From positions 69,102,612 through 69,166,611 of the forward strand of contig CM067084.1 of the NCBI GenBank assembly GCA_034008185.1: DNA of 64,000 bases, in the 5' to 3' direction. The notes under the pieces are model-generated. The model saw nothing but the letters and a program-made list of their open reading frames with translations, was not told where the DNA came from and made no database searches. Positions 39,601-47,687 of this stretch are shown here, in pieces. Numbering within the stretch: the first letter of the stretch is position 1; each line of letters starts with the position of its first letter. Both the position numbers and the translations under genes were made by a program. Source of the DNA: Gorsachius magnificus. Taxonomy: Eukaryota > Chordata > Aves > Pelecaniformes > Ardeidae.

Positions 39601-40570
39601 ATCTTTGTTAAAATAGGCCTATTCCTATGAAAGCTTCTATTTCAAAAAAGTTTCATTATTATTTTGACAAAAAGCCCATTATTAAAACATTTCTGGCCAA
39701 ATCCCTTGATGAATCAAAACAATTTAAGAAATTATACAAATAATTATTTTGAATGCCATTTATATTTTCTACCCTTTTAAATATTTGGCTTTGTTTAGAA
39801 CAGTGCAGTTGCTGACTATCAAAAACTTGATCTTATTATTCCAGTCAGCTGCATAATTAATGCTTAATGGAGCCTTTAGTTACTGTAATGATTAGCATTA
39901 ACATACTAAACTAGATGAAGCTTTCTGAAACAAGGAACTTTTTTTTGCAACACAGAATTCCAAATTAACTCTTAAATTGAAAGGGGTATATTTTACAAGC
40001 AGAATTTACACCTTGTGAATATTTAAGAATGAAACACCCGTCTGTTTATTTACTATGAGATTTTACATGATGCTGTAAATCCAGTTCAGGTAATAAAAAT
40101 AAGAACTTAAACATAGCATTTCTATTCTGACAGCTACACAAAATACTTATACATGCATCTTATCGGGCACCCTAAAGCCACATAAAGTCTTTCTTTTTGC
40201 TAGTTTTACATGTATCATTTGCCAGCCAGTACATGGGGCAGAGGGAAGAGTACATTTGTCACATCACATTAATTCTGAATGCAAAACCCCCTTTTATTTA
40301 CCTATTTCTTAGGACAGTATCTGACTCCACGTAGTCCTCTACAACACCTTTCAGTTTTTGCTCCGACTTTTCCAGCTCTTCTATTCTGAGGTTCAAATTC
40401 TCTTCTCCAGCACTGTTTACATGTTCATCGGGTATGCTTGCATCTTCTGATTCCTGGAAAATCCAGGAAGTATCAATTTTAACATTGAAATTCAGAATAT
40501 CAAATCCTTCATTACTGGGCATTTTAATACAGTAACAAAATTCTTGTTCTCTCCCAGATGAAGGATCCAT
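6244..40570 (-). CDS. C4orf50: C4orf50 orthologue, complete 13-exon coiled-coil gene (1617 aa)
   Basis: Seen: thirteen exons with GT-AG borders join in one frame. From 5' to 3' they are 40302-40570, 37914-38052, 35192-35887, 31292-31406, 30401-30516, 27829-30048, 26435-26536, 24600-24746, 19864-20040, 17491-17547, 16907-17089, 7725-7967 and 6244-6633. The total is 4854 nt including TAA. The protein has a short N-terminal block, coiled coils in exons 3, 6-9, a Cys/Arg-rich helical segment in exon 11, and a Ser/Pro-rich tail. I see no signal peptide or membrane segment. Known: human C4orf50 is a large uncharacterised coiled-coil protein encoded beside JAKMIP1. Its N-terminus, as I remember it, resembles this one around the [17 protein letters not shown] stretch. 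Inference: this is the orthologue, and a scaffold-like intracellular role is plausible but unproven. An extra alternative exon could be missing. Confidence 0.78.
6634..7724 (-). other. C4orf50 intron 12
   Basis: A 1.1 kb AT-rich intron with GT-AG borders. It holds short poly-A runs near 7373-7410 and nothing else recognisable. Confidence 0.8.
7725..7967 (-). CDS. C4orf50: C4orf50 coding exon 12
   Basis: The acceptor ATTTTCTTTTGCAG|ATG and donor CAG|GTCAGT are phase 0. The 81 codons (residues 1408-1488) are Ser/Pro/Gln-rich and probably disordered ([19 protein letters not shown]), with a final basic stretch ending QNHHKNCQ. It is separated from exon 11 by the largest intron (8.9 kb), so an unseen exon in between cannot be excluded. 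Confidence 0.85.
10741..10762 (+). repeat. (TTTA)n simple repeat
   Basis: About five tandem TTTA units in C4orf50 intron 11. Confidence 0.85.
11983..12003 (+). repeat. Poly-A run
   Basis: 21 consecutive A in C4orf50 intron 11 (poly-T in the transcript sense). Confidence 0.9.
16907..17089 (-). CDS. C4orf50: C4orf50 coding exon 11 (C-terminal helical domain)
   Basis: The acceptor GTGCCGCATAG|GCT and donor GAG|GTAAGC are phase 0. The 61 codons (residues 1347-1407) start [20 protein letters not shown] and continue into [14 protein letters not shown]. The pattern of Cys, Arg and Leu residues looks like a compact conserved helical domain rather than plain heptads. I do not know its function. Confidence 0.92.
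17491..17547 (-). CDS. C4orf50: C4orf50 coding exon 10 (19-codon microexon-like exon)
   Basis: The acceptor TTCAACCTTTCAG|GAA and donor AAG|GTACTG are phase 0. The exon gives 19 codons (residues 1328-1346) of basic sequence, [19 protein letters not shown]. It is 57 nt, and both neighbours are also in phase 0, so including or skipping it keeps the frame. Confidence 0.82.
18764..18818 (+). repeat. A/C-rich tract with (AAAC)n and an eight- to nine-base C run
   Basis: Low-complexity sequence in intron 9, reading caaacaaacaaacac into a run of C. It is G/T-rich in the transcript. Confidence 0.75.
19679..19738 (-). mobile_element. Short old CR1 3'-end fragment
   Basis: The stretch reads ggatcatttaggttggaaaa then gacctttaagattgtcaagt, the reverse complement of the CR1 3' end (compare the plus-strand copy at 27560-27605). 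It is about 60 bp, diverged, and has lost its ATTCTATG repeats, so it is an old remnant. Confidence 0.85.
19864..20040 (-). CDS. C4orf50: C4orf50 coding exon 9
   Basis: The acceptor TTTGCTCCCTAG|CCT and donor AAG|GTATGA are phase 0. The 59 codons (residues 1269-1327) start [15 protein letters not shown] and then form a Gln/Leu/Ala-rich coiled coil ending [10 protein letters not shown]. An old CR1 tail sits about 125 bp beyond the donor. Confidence 0.9.
24600..24746 (-). CDS. C4orf50: C4orf50 coding exon 8
   Basis: The acceptor TTCCTGTTAG|GCT and donor ATG|GTATGT are phase 0. The 49 codons (residues 1220-1268) start [19 protein letters not shown] and continue as a helical, Leu-spaced segment. 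The open reading frame lies within introns that have no comparable minus-strand coding signal. Confidence 0.9.
26435..26536 (-). CDS. C4orf50: C4orf50 coding exon 7
   Basis: The acceptor TGTGTACCCAG|GGC and donor GAG|GTAACC are both phase 0. The 34 codons (residues 1186-1219) begin [16 protein letters not shown] and are otherwise a Lys/Glu/Gln coiled coil. The donor has a weak +5 position, so skipping of this exon is possible. Confidence 0.88.
27066..27612 (+). mobile_element. CR1 LINE, 5'-truncated, ORF2 C-terminal remnant
   Basis: About 547 bp. Frame 27065-27526 encodes the C-terminal end of CR1 ORF2, including the family stretch [19 protein letters not shown]. The copy ends after ttccaacctaaacaattcta and two ATTCTATG-type units. 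It lacks the endonuclease and most of the reverse transcriptase, so it cannot move on its own. It lies antisense in C4orf50 intron 6. Its 3' end differs from the copies at 33773 and 46645, so it belongs to another CR1 subfamily. Confidence 0.95.
27829..30048 (-). CDS. C4orf50: C4orf50 coding exon 6 (2.2 kb exon, 740 codons)
   Basis: A clean acceptor (TTTCTCTTCTGCTATTACCAG|GTC) opens the exon in phase 0. The donor GAG|GTAAAT at 27828-27827 closes it in phase 0, so the open frame running on to 27739 is intron read-through. It encodes residues 446-1185. The first part (about 446-840) is Ser/Lys/Glu-rich and looks disordered. Two coiled-coil blocks follow, at about 844-910 and 975-1115. A conserved-looking end contains [17 protein letters not shown] and [14 protein letters not shown]. 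The second coiled coil holds two copies of a similar module (see findings). Function unknown. Confidence 0.9.
30401..30516 (-). CDS. C4orf50: C4orf50 coding exon 5
   Basis: The acceptor AACACCAG|GA completes the Gly codon split by intron 4. The donor CAG|GTGAGA leaves phase 0. It encodes residues 407-445, with an acidic helical stretch ([13 protein letters not shown]) ending AGLAEIEQ. The exact phase fit with exon 4 is the main support. Confidence 0.87.
31292..31406 (-). CDS. C4orf50: C4orf50 coding exon 4
   Basis: A pyrimidine-rich acceptor (CTTTTCCTCCTCCTTTTCCCATTAAG) precedes AAT in phase 0. The donor is TCTG|GTATGA (phase 1). The exon encodes residues 369-406 and one base of codon 407, beginning [15 protein letters not shown]. 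The segment is less clearly coiled coil than exon 3. Confidence 0.85.
33773..34205 (+). mobile_element. CR1 LINE, 5'-truncated, young-looking copy
   Basis: About 433 bp beginning cacctctcttatgaggacag and ending in about four ATTCTATG units. The remnant frame to 34102 encodes [17 protein letters not shown] and the ORF2 C-terminus. It lies antisense in C4orf50 intron 3. About a dozen substitutions separate it from the copy at 46645-47138 over some 420 aligned bases. Confidence 0.95.
35192..35887 (-). CDS. C4orf50: C4orf50 coding exon 3 (long coiled coil and basic patch)
   Basis: The acceptor TTGTAG|GTT and donor TTG|GTAAGT are both phase 0, giving 232 codons for residues 137-368. Nearly the whole exon is Glu/Lys/Gln/Leu heptad-like sequence ([19 protein letters not shown] near the start). 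A strongly basic patch, [16 protein letters not shown] at about residues 343-358, could act as a nuclear-localisation or acidic-surface-binding signal. That role is inferred from composition only. Confidence 0.92.
37914..38052 (-). CDS. C4orf50: C4orf50 coding exon 2
   Basis: The acceptor ATCACAG|G completes the split Arg codon of exon 1. The donor TTG|GTGAGG leaves phase 0. The exon encodes residues 90-136, a charged amphipathic helix (start [14 protein letters not shown], end GIQEDLINL) that reads as coiled coil. Confidence 0.9.
40302..40570 (-). CDS. C4orf50: C4orf50 coding exon 1 (start codon)
   Basis: Encodes residues 1-89 plus two bases of codon 90. ATG is at 40570-40568 in the context TCATCATGG. 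The frame runs on 5' only to a TTG and then meets an in-frame TGA near 40600, so this ATG is the likely start. The donor reads AG|GTAAAT at 40301-40300 (phase 2). The segment [17 protein letters not shown], followed by an acidic stretch ([10 protein letters not shown]), is the most recognisable part of the protein. The exon ends in a helical segment leading into the next exon. Confidence 0.85.
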
Positions 40571-41337
40571 GATGAAAAAAAAAGCCAAATTATTGGGTTC
40601 TCAATGTGCGGCAGTTTAAGCATGCAATAAAAGAGCCTAAGTCTCTGATGATCAAATGAACAGTCCTTCTCAATTCTGAACACATTTATTATTTATGAGA
40701 AAGTCTCATTTCATTAGCCACAGAGTAATTCACCGTGTATGAAAGGAGCTGCAGTTCACAACATGAGATCCCCATAAAGGATTAAATTAGACTAAATTAT
40801 GAAGGAATTAGGCATCAAAGTTTTGAAAAGAAGATAATTTTCTACTAAATAGACGAGTTCACAAAATTGAGTATGTTTATCACAAAAAAATTTTACTTAT
40901 TTCAGATAAAGGTATGATATTTTTATTGTTTCAAGACATAAGATTAAAAAAGGATATTTCTTATTCAAAAGGCAATCTATGACTATTTTAGAGAAACATT
41001 CAGTATATTTAACTGGTATTTTGGAATTCTGCATCCAGTATTTTACTTAAGAGTCTACTTCACCTCTGACAGGTTATAAAACCATGCCTAAAAGGAATTT
41101 TTAAAATTGGGAAGGCAAGCTAAGCTTGGTTCTTTTCCTTTGCCTCTTTTAGCAATAGCTCTTACAGTTCTTCAGCCTACAGTTCACCTTCAGTTACAGA
41201 AACTCTCCTCGGTTAGTCCTACAACTGGCATCGGTGAAATGCCTTTGCTTTTGCTACATTTGTATTGATTTGGAATTGGATCTGTAATTGGAATTCAACC
41301 ACTGAATTTGGACCTATTCTCCAGCAATTAATGCAAT

Positions 41338-41379
41338 TCCTTTTTTTCTTTTTTTTCCTTTTTTTTTTTTCTTTTTGTT
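41338..41379 (+). repeat. T-rich low-complexity tract
   Basis: Runs of T broken by single or paired C, upstream of the C4orf50 start codon. It is an A/G tract in the sense of the gene. Confidence 0.8.
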
Positions 41380-44300
41380 AACAAATGCTGAACCTAAAGG
41401 GCAAAGAAGATGAAAAAAGTATCATTTATTTTTGCCAATGAAGAGCAGAAAATATAGAAATTTGGTGAAAAAAGAATAAACAAAGAGGTCTTCTCTTATT
41501 GTCCCATGTTTTGAGATACTGAATTACTTTTTTTTTTTTTTTGGTATCACTCACTGGCCTTATGTCAGCCACACAAGGACATAGAGCTGAAAACATTCAG
41601 CCACTTAAAAGCTACAGGTATGGAAAGACAAAGTATAAATCCACATGGACAACAAAGTTTAAACCACTTTGTGATCTTCTTTAGACTTACCAAGCCCAGT
41701 CCCTTCTCAGAGACCACGTATTCCTGAGACCTGTCCACAAACATCATGGCTCTCACCTGGCCTGTATAATTTGCTAAATGGAATGGTATCTTTGATTTTT
41801 AAGTCTCTGAGACACTAATATTTCTCCGTATTTATTATTTGCAAATTTAATAGACATCCTGCTCCCTGACAATGGGCATCCCTGAACACCACTGCAAAAG
41901 GAATATATAATAACAGTGGACATTTTTACTCTGCTTATTAACAATTTACAGTGGAAGCAAAATTAATATAATTTTTATCTCTGCCCCAGTCTAGTATCCG
42001 ACTCATAAACTGTAAAAAGAAAAATTCTTAGTGATATTTTTTGCAGAAGGTAGCCAACAGATAAAAATGGAGAGGAGAGACCAGGCAGGAAACAAACTGA
42101 CACTTAAAATCGTTATACTGATTTATAGTTATGTATTTCTATTACATGTTTTTGTTTATAAGCGCACTTTTATTCACTGATATAATGAAAGTTAATACAA
42201 TTTCTAAAGTTCTCAAACCTCACAATCCATTAGGCCTCTATGCTTCTGATGTTTCATCCTGAGAACTACTGAGTACTTCAGCATAAAACCAGGAAAGCTG
42301 TTATGATTCATATCAGAAATGAGAAACTTATTGTTTCCTTTTTCACTTGTATAGCTGGGAGAGATGATTGAAAACCTGTGTCACAGCAAGTGACAGTCAG
42401 GCCCAGCATCTTGCATGGACTGAGTATAGTCATTATACCTGTTCCCAGCTCCATAATAAATATCAATATGCGACGGAGAGTAAGACTGGAGGGTTTTCAA
42501 AACTACAAATCCTGCTAGCTCAGCACAGAACAAAAATATCTTGAATGTCATGGAAAATATCACCCAAACCAGCCAGTTGCTTTGAGAAAACTGTCACATA
42601 TGAATTTCAATGTAACAAAACACATTAAAAAAAAAAAAAGAAAACAAACCTGCTCATACCTTTTCTGCTTTGTAAGAAGACCATCTCCTGTCTCTGCAGT
42701 GCGCTTACCGTTCCAGCCCCATGCATCCCATGTTTGTGCTTATCATTTAATTTCCAAAGCAGTGATGAGCAAAACTATGTCTATGAGAAAAAAGAGTGTT
42801 CCTTTGCCAAGTGAATCACATTTTCCAACTTCTGTTCCTTCATCAGCACCTGGTTTGGTTATTCCTAGCTCTGTTTATCTCCAGTTATGGTCATTCTCTT
42901 CAAAGCAATGCCAAAATTCTTCCTTTTGCAGTGAAGACCTCATTTTTCCACATGCTGTCATCACACCACTAAAAACTTTAACTAAACCATGAAAAATCTG
43001 TACTTGAAAACACATTCTCTAAATGCTTGTTCCTTTTGAACAACATATTGTGAGCAACACATTCTTTTGGGGATTGAGTTTCCAAACTTCTGCGTGATCC
43101 TTGTTTCCAATTTAAATTGTGCTTGGTACCAGGAAACAGGGTTATTCAGACCCTCGCACGAGCCAGGTTGCGGCATCTGACTGAGTTAATCTTGTGGAGT
43201 GCCTCAGCTCCTTCAGCAGGTAAATGACCTTGCCTGGTGATTCTTTGTGAAGAGGACATCTCTGGTCTTACTTCAGAGCCTAAAAATTATCCGAGAAAAC
43301 TGGCTTCTTTCGAGGCTGATTCCTGCACCACCAACAGTGAGGTATTCAGTTGCTGTGACAAATCTTTTGCTCAGCTTTCTTTGTGCTGCCTTGATTGTTC
43401 TTTGCCTTATGTTATTTTTTTCAATCATAATTTCCAAATTTCCAAATTTCCACTTTATCTGATGTACTATCGTAACCATCTTATTCCACTCATGTTGGAG
43501 TTCAGTGTGTCCATGGGAGCAGACTTGTTTCTCTGTAGCTTTTTGTGTAGCCCTTTTAACACCAAGATGATTTTCAAGAAAATATGAGGGAGGAGAAAGT
43601 TATCTTTCAATATTGTGCTCTTAATATTTTCAGCTTGCCACAGCATTCCAGAAATAATTAAAATTATCTATTTCTTCATATAGCCTTTCCAGCTCCGAAA
43701 CAATGATTTGCTTTTCCCTCTCTGAAAGAAAAGCTTAACCTCTTTGAATTTTCTAACCATTCTCCATCTTAAACAAGCCTTTTCAACTTTCATTTTTTCA
43801 GTCTGTGCTTCGCCCAAAATTTTTCTTGCAGTTCAGGGGGTCAATGTCCTTGACTGTTTATCTACCTCTGCTGGTTGAGGTTGTGCCATTTTTGCTTCCT
43901 AGTAGCTAATGTCAAGATTTTTTTTTTATTTCACCTGGGGAGGATGCCATGATTTCCAAATATTTATTTCCAACTATTTCTCTGCTTATCACATGCGTCT
44001 ACAAACCCGTTTCTTCCAGCCCCTCTTTGTTCTTAAAGAGATAACTGAGCACAATGCATCATACATTCTCTTTTCCTGACCTCTCAGGCCACCTCTGGAT
44101 CTTCCATGCTTCCAGTGCTATCTTTACAAGTTATTGCCTTAATTTTCAAGAAACATTCAAAGAATAATTTCTCCCACACAGTTCTTACCCACTGCAAAGT
44201 TTTCTTATTCAATCTACCATCTTGCCTGTCTCCAAAACCCATCTCTTCTCCATTTGTGGATTTCCAGCTTATGAATTTAATATGAATTTTACCACCACGA

Positions 44301-45256
44301 GCTTGTAAATCTCTGTTTGTTTCCAACTTTGAACAGTTTTTTTCCTGTCAGCTATTTACTATAGAGAACTTATTGTCAAACACTCTGCTTTTTTATAGAG
44401 ATATTAAAAAGGAGATTCTGTGTTTCCTGGGTGAAATGCAAACCACGTTTGTTGAAAGCATGCAGTATGGAGACAAAGATCTCAGTACTGTAAGAAAACC
44501 ATTTGGTAGATAACAGTTCACATAGCAGCCAGTAATTGCACTTGTATTTTTTCCAGTGTTTGGTTGGAGTGAAAGTGTAAATTCTGATAAGATTTTTTTC
44601 AGTGTTTATGATGTGCTGGTCCTTATTTGATTATCAAATCATTCCAGCAAGCCATACCTTTAAAAAAATCTCTAATTTTCAATTTAAATATTTTGCAGCT
44701 TCAAGTATTATGTGAACTGTTTTATGAAAAATAATGCACCAATTTAAAGCTGCTCAATAAATATTTTCTATATTTTTGCACGTGGACTCAGCTGTTCACT
44801 CCATGGGTCCTTTTAATAGCCTGTATACAAAACAAAACAGAAAACAAAAACAACAAAGAAAGAAAAAGTCTGCTGAGTTTTAGATAGATAACATTAATTT
44901 AGAAATAAGTGTTGGCATCCAGCCCTAATTCACAGACACCACAATCTCTAAGTGTTTTATATTAGCTTCAAAATAACAAGAATCGAAATTGCTATCAGTA
45001 ACCACCTGGTTTACCTTGAAATAATGAACAGTGTTTGAGTCCAACTACAGTTATGTCTCTTAAAATAGGTTTTGCTGTGTTACATTAATCAGAGTCAGAT
45101 TCACCTCTGGCAAGATGAGTTGAAGGCAATTGCCCTCCACACGAGCACTGCAATATGATGTGCACTCCTTTAACTACTTAAGTAGTTGCTGTTAACAGGA
45201 AGAATAGCAGGTTGATTCAGCACAATGTATTTTCTGGAGACTAATTATACTTGTGA

Positions 45257-45283
45257 TTTTTTTTTTTTCTTTTTTTTTTTTTT
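45257..45283 (+). repeat. Poly-T tract
   Basis: 27 bases of T broken by one C, followed by CCAG. It resembles a plus-strand splice acceptor by chance, but no open frame continues from it. Confidence 0.8.
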
Positions 45284-46644
45284 CCAGAGAGGAACCATAA
45301 TAGCATCAGCTGTATTAGCACAGAAGCCTATAGATCAGGTCTAAGCCTTGAAATAATACAAATTTTTGAAAAAACAGTATTTGAAAATAGCTTAAATGGA
45401 ATTTTAAAAATGCTGCTGATCTCACTAAGTTCATACAGTCTTTATAAAGTGTCTCTAAACTTGGCCAGTATACTTTTCACAGTATTTAAAAACAAATATG
45501 TTCATCCAGACGTTAGCACTGCTGACCAGGACTAGAGTGAAAAAGCTGGATGAAACTCAAAGACACAGTTTGGTGACTCCTTTAATATTACTCTTTCAAA
45601 CTTACATTAAGCAAAATAGCATCTGTCCTTTCCTATCTCCATAGAACAGAAAATTCAACTCGACAAAATAAAGCAAATTTCAAAAGGAATGCTCAAAATG
45701 CTGTAAAAATATTGCTCAATTTCCACTAATTTTTAGCACCCATCTAGCAACCAAACGAAAGCTACCGCACTCGTAACAAATCAAAAATACCCTTGGATCA
45801 CATTCCACCCATCTGCACCTGCCATCATTATATCGCAAAACATAAACAATATGCAACAATTCTAGTAATGAAAGACCAGAGCCAGTTCCCAAGAGCATCA
45901 ACAGAAAGGCGATATCTGAACGTACTGGGAGCTGAAAAAAAGCCCCAAAAGAGCCCATGATAATGCAGGCCTGATTTTTCAAAAGTACTTGTGTTCTGGG
46001 CAGAAGAAAATACTGTTTCAAGCTTAATGTAAGGTAAATATAATAGCTTTTGTGGGCAACTATTGTCATCATGTTCATCATACAGTATTTGATAGCAGCT
46101 TCAAAGAGGTTGATTAACCACATCTCCTACTATAAGGAGATTCCATGAACATAATTCATAACAGATGCCAAAGAAGAAAAAACTTGGAAAAATTGTAAAG
46201 GTGAAAACATTGTGTATTTTCAGTTTAAAACCAAACCAAAGCAAAACAACAACAGCAACAACAAAAAGACTATGTAAATATTCAATAGTTTTAAAACATA
46301 GCTTAATCCTCTAACAGGTTGTTGAGTTACCATCCTTACTGAAAGGGAGTGCAACTTGCATTGCCCCAGGGAAGAGGGCTAGGACTGATTTTCTAAATCG
46401 TATTTCCCTGTTGTTCTGTGTGAAAGGTGAGCACTGCCGCTACACTCCTGCTGAAGAAATTCACTCTGTCTTTTGCATTGAGCTGAAAGGAGCAGGACAC
46501 TGTGGAAAGGATAGTGGGAATGATAGTAGTGTCTCAAGGGAGACATGGAGGTTTCTTATCCTTGCCCTTTCCATGTTGCATGGGCACATGGAGGGTCAGT
46601 CACAGTGCAAACTTCACATCAGCTCATAAACGGGAATAAGCATG

Positions 46645-47138
46645 CACAAGAAGGACATGGAACTGTTGGAGCGGGTCCAGAGGAGGGCTACTAAAATGAT
46701 CCGAGGGCTGGAGCACCTCTCTTATGAGGACAGGCTGAGAGAGTTGGTCTTGTTCAGCCTGGAGAAGAGAAGGCTGCGGGGAGACCTGATTACGGCCTTT
46801 CAGTATCTAAAGGGGGCCTATAGGAAAGATGGGGAAAATCTTTTTAGTAGGGCCAGCTGTGACAGGACAAGGGGTAATGGTTTTAAACTGAAGCAGGGTA
46901 GGTTTAGACTGGATATAAGGAGGAAATTCTTTACAACGAGGGTGGTGAAACACTGGAACGGGTTGCCCAGAGAGGTGGTGGAGGCCCCATCCCTGGGAAC
47001 ATTCAAGGCCAGGTTGGAAGGGGCTCTAAGCAACCTGATCTAGTTAGTGGTGTCCCTGCTCACTGCAGGGGGGTTAGACTAGATGACCTCTAGGGGTCCC
47101 TTCCAACCCAAAACATTCTATGATTCTATGATTCTGTG
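46645..47138 (+). mobile_element. CR1 LINE, 5'-truncated, beside the JAKMIP1 3' end
   Basis: About 494 bp. It is truncated about 70 bp further 5' than its sister at 33773. Frame 46642-47043 includes [20 protein letters not shown] and runs to the ORF2 stop. It ends in ATTCTATG units at about 47138. It lies antisense about 500 bp past the JAKMIP1 stop, so it is either within or just beyond the JAKMIP1 3' UTR. Confidence 0.95.
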
Positions 47139-47146
47139 AATAAAAG

Positions 47147-47152
47147 TTTATT
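47147..47152 (-). terminator. Candidate JAKMIP1 polyadenylation signal
   Basis: AATAAA on the minus strand, 485 nt past the JAKMIP1 stop and about 9 bp from the end of the antisense CR1 copy. If used, cleavage would fall inside the CR1 tail. JAKMIP transcripts may instead have a longer 3' UTR reading through the CR1. Confidence 0.3.
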
Positions 47153-47636
47153 ATTTCCTATGCTATTTCACGGCTTCAAGGATCTTGGGAAAGTAAAACG
47201 AACTCCTTTTTTGCATGGGTGGTGAGGCTTACAGGGCATTTCAGAAAACAAAACTGAAAACCAAACAGTGTTGGCCACCTGTATGACAGAAGGCAGGATC
47301 CTACAGCAATACCTGAACTTTAGACAAAATGTACCTGCTCTGCAGAATTGAAAAGCACCTACAGCAGTTAGGGCAGTCAGCCTCTTAGAATGCTAATACA
47401 TTTCTTGTTGAAAACTCCATGACCTTCTGCAGAAGTCTAGGAGGTAACTGAAGGCATCCAAGTCAGATTTTATAGGTGACTCTTCCGCTCTGTGCAAGCA
47501 AAACCAGTATACCCTCCCCCAAGGTTTCAGGGTCTTATGAAGACAATTCTCAAAACATGGCAAAATCTAAGAGTTAAAAATTGAGTACCAAGAAATATAA
47601 AGAATACCAACCACACGTCTTGGCTCAGTTGTGTCA

Positions 47637-47687
47637 TCAAGGCCACAGAATGAATGCTAGTGAAAAAAACAAAAAAAGGAACAAAAA
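47637..47687 (-). CDS. JAKMIP1: JAKMIP1 last coding exon (hydrophobic C-terminal tail)
   Basis: The acceptor TCTTATGTTATAG|TTT opens in phase 0. 16 codons then a TGA (47639-47637) encode FLFLFLFFSLAFILWP. This Phe/Leu-rich tail is, to my knowledge, the hallmark C-terminus of JAKMIP-family proteins. It follows in phase from the exon at 50401-50466. The choice of JAKMIP1 over JAKMIP2/3 rests on C4orf50 being next door. The tail resembles a short tail anchor, but its role is not established. Confidence 0.9.
   Translation of the reverse strand, partial: FLFLFLFFSLAFILWP

Larger units (their letters stand above)
30517..40301 (-). other. C4orf50 introns 4 to 1
   Basis: Intron 4 is 30517-31291, intron 3 is 31407-35191 (with a CR1 copy), intron 2 is 35888-37913 and intron 1 is 38053-40301. 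A short GATGTG-like tract lies at 38702-38727. The 352-base intron 5 (30049-30400) lies just before this span and holds nothing notable. No extra exon was needed to keep the phases. Confidence 0.78.
40571..46644. other. Intergenic stretch between C4orf50 start and JAKMIP1 3' end
   Basis: About 6 kb that should include the C4orf50 5' UTR and promoter. It is AT-rich with no CpG island next to the ATG. It contains T-rich tracts at 41338-41379, 41528-41542 and 45257-45283 and an A/C-rich tract at 44827-44867. I see no gene. Upstream 5' UTR exons of C4orf50 could lie here but cannot be recognised by eye. Confidence 0.6.

Noticed and set aside
40586..40588. Upstream TTG as the C4orf50 start
   Set aside because: Non-AUG, and an ATG follows six codons later. 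An in-frame stop lies just upstream.
45257..45290. Poly-T followed by CAG, like a plus-strand splice acceptor
   Set aside because: No plus-strand open frame or donor follows. It is a low-complexity tract.
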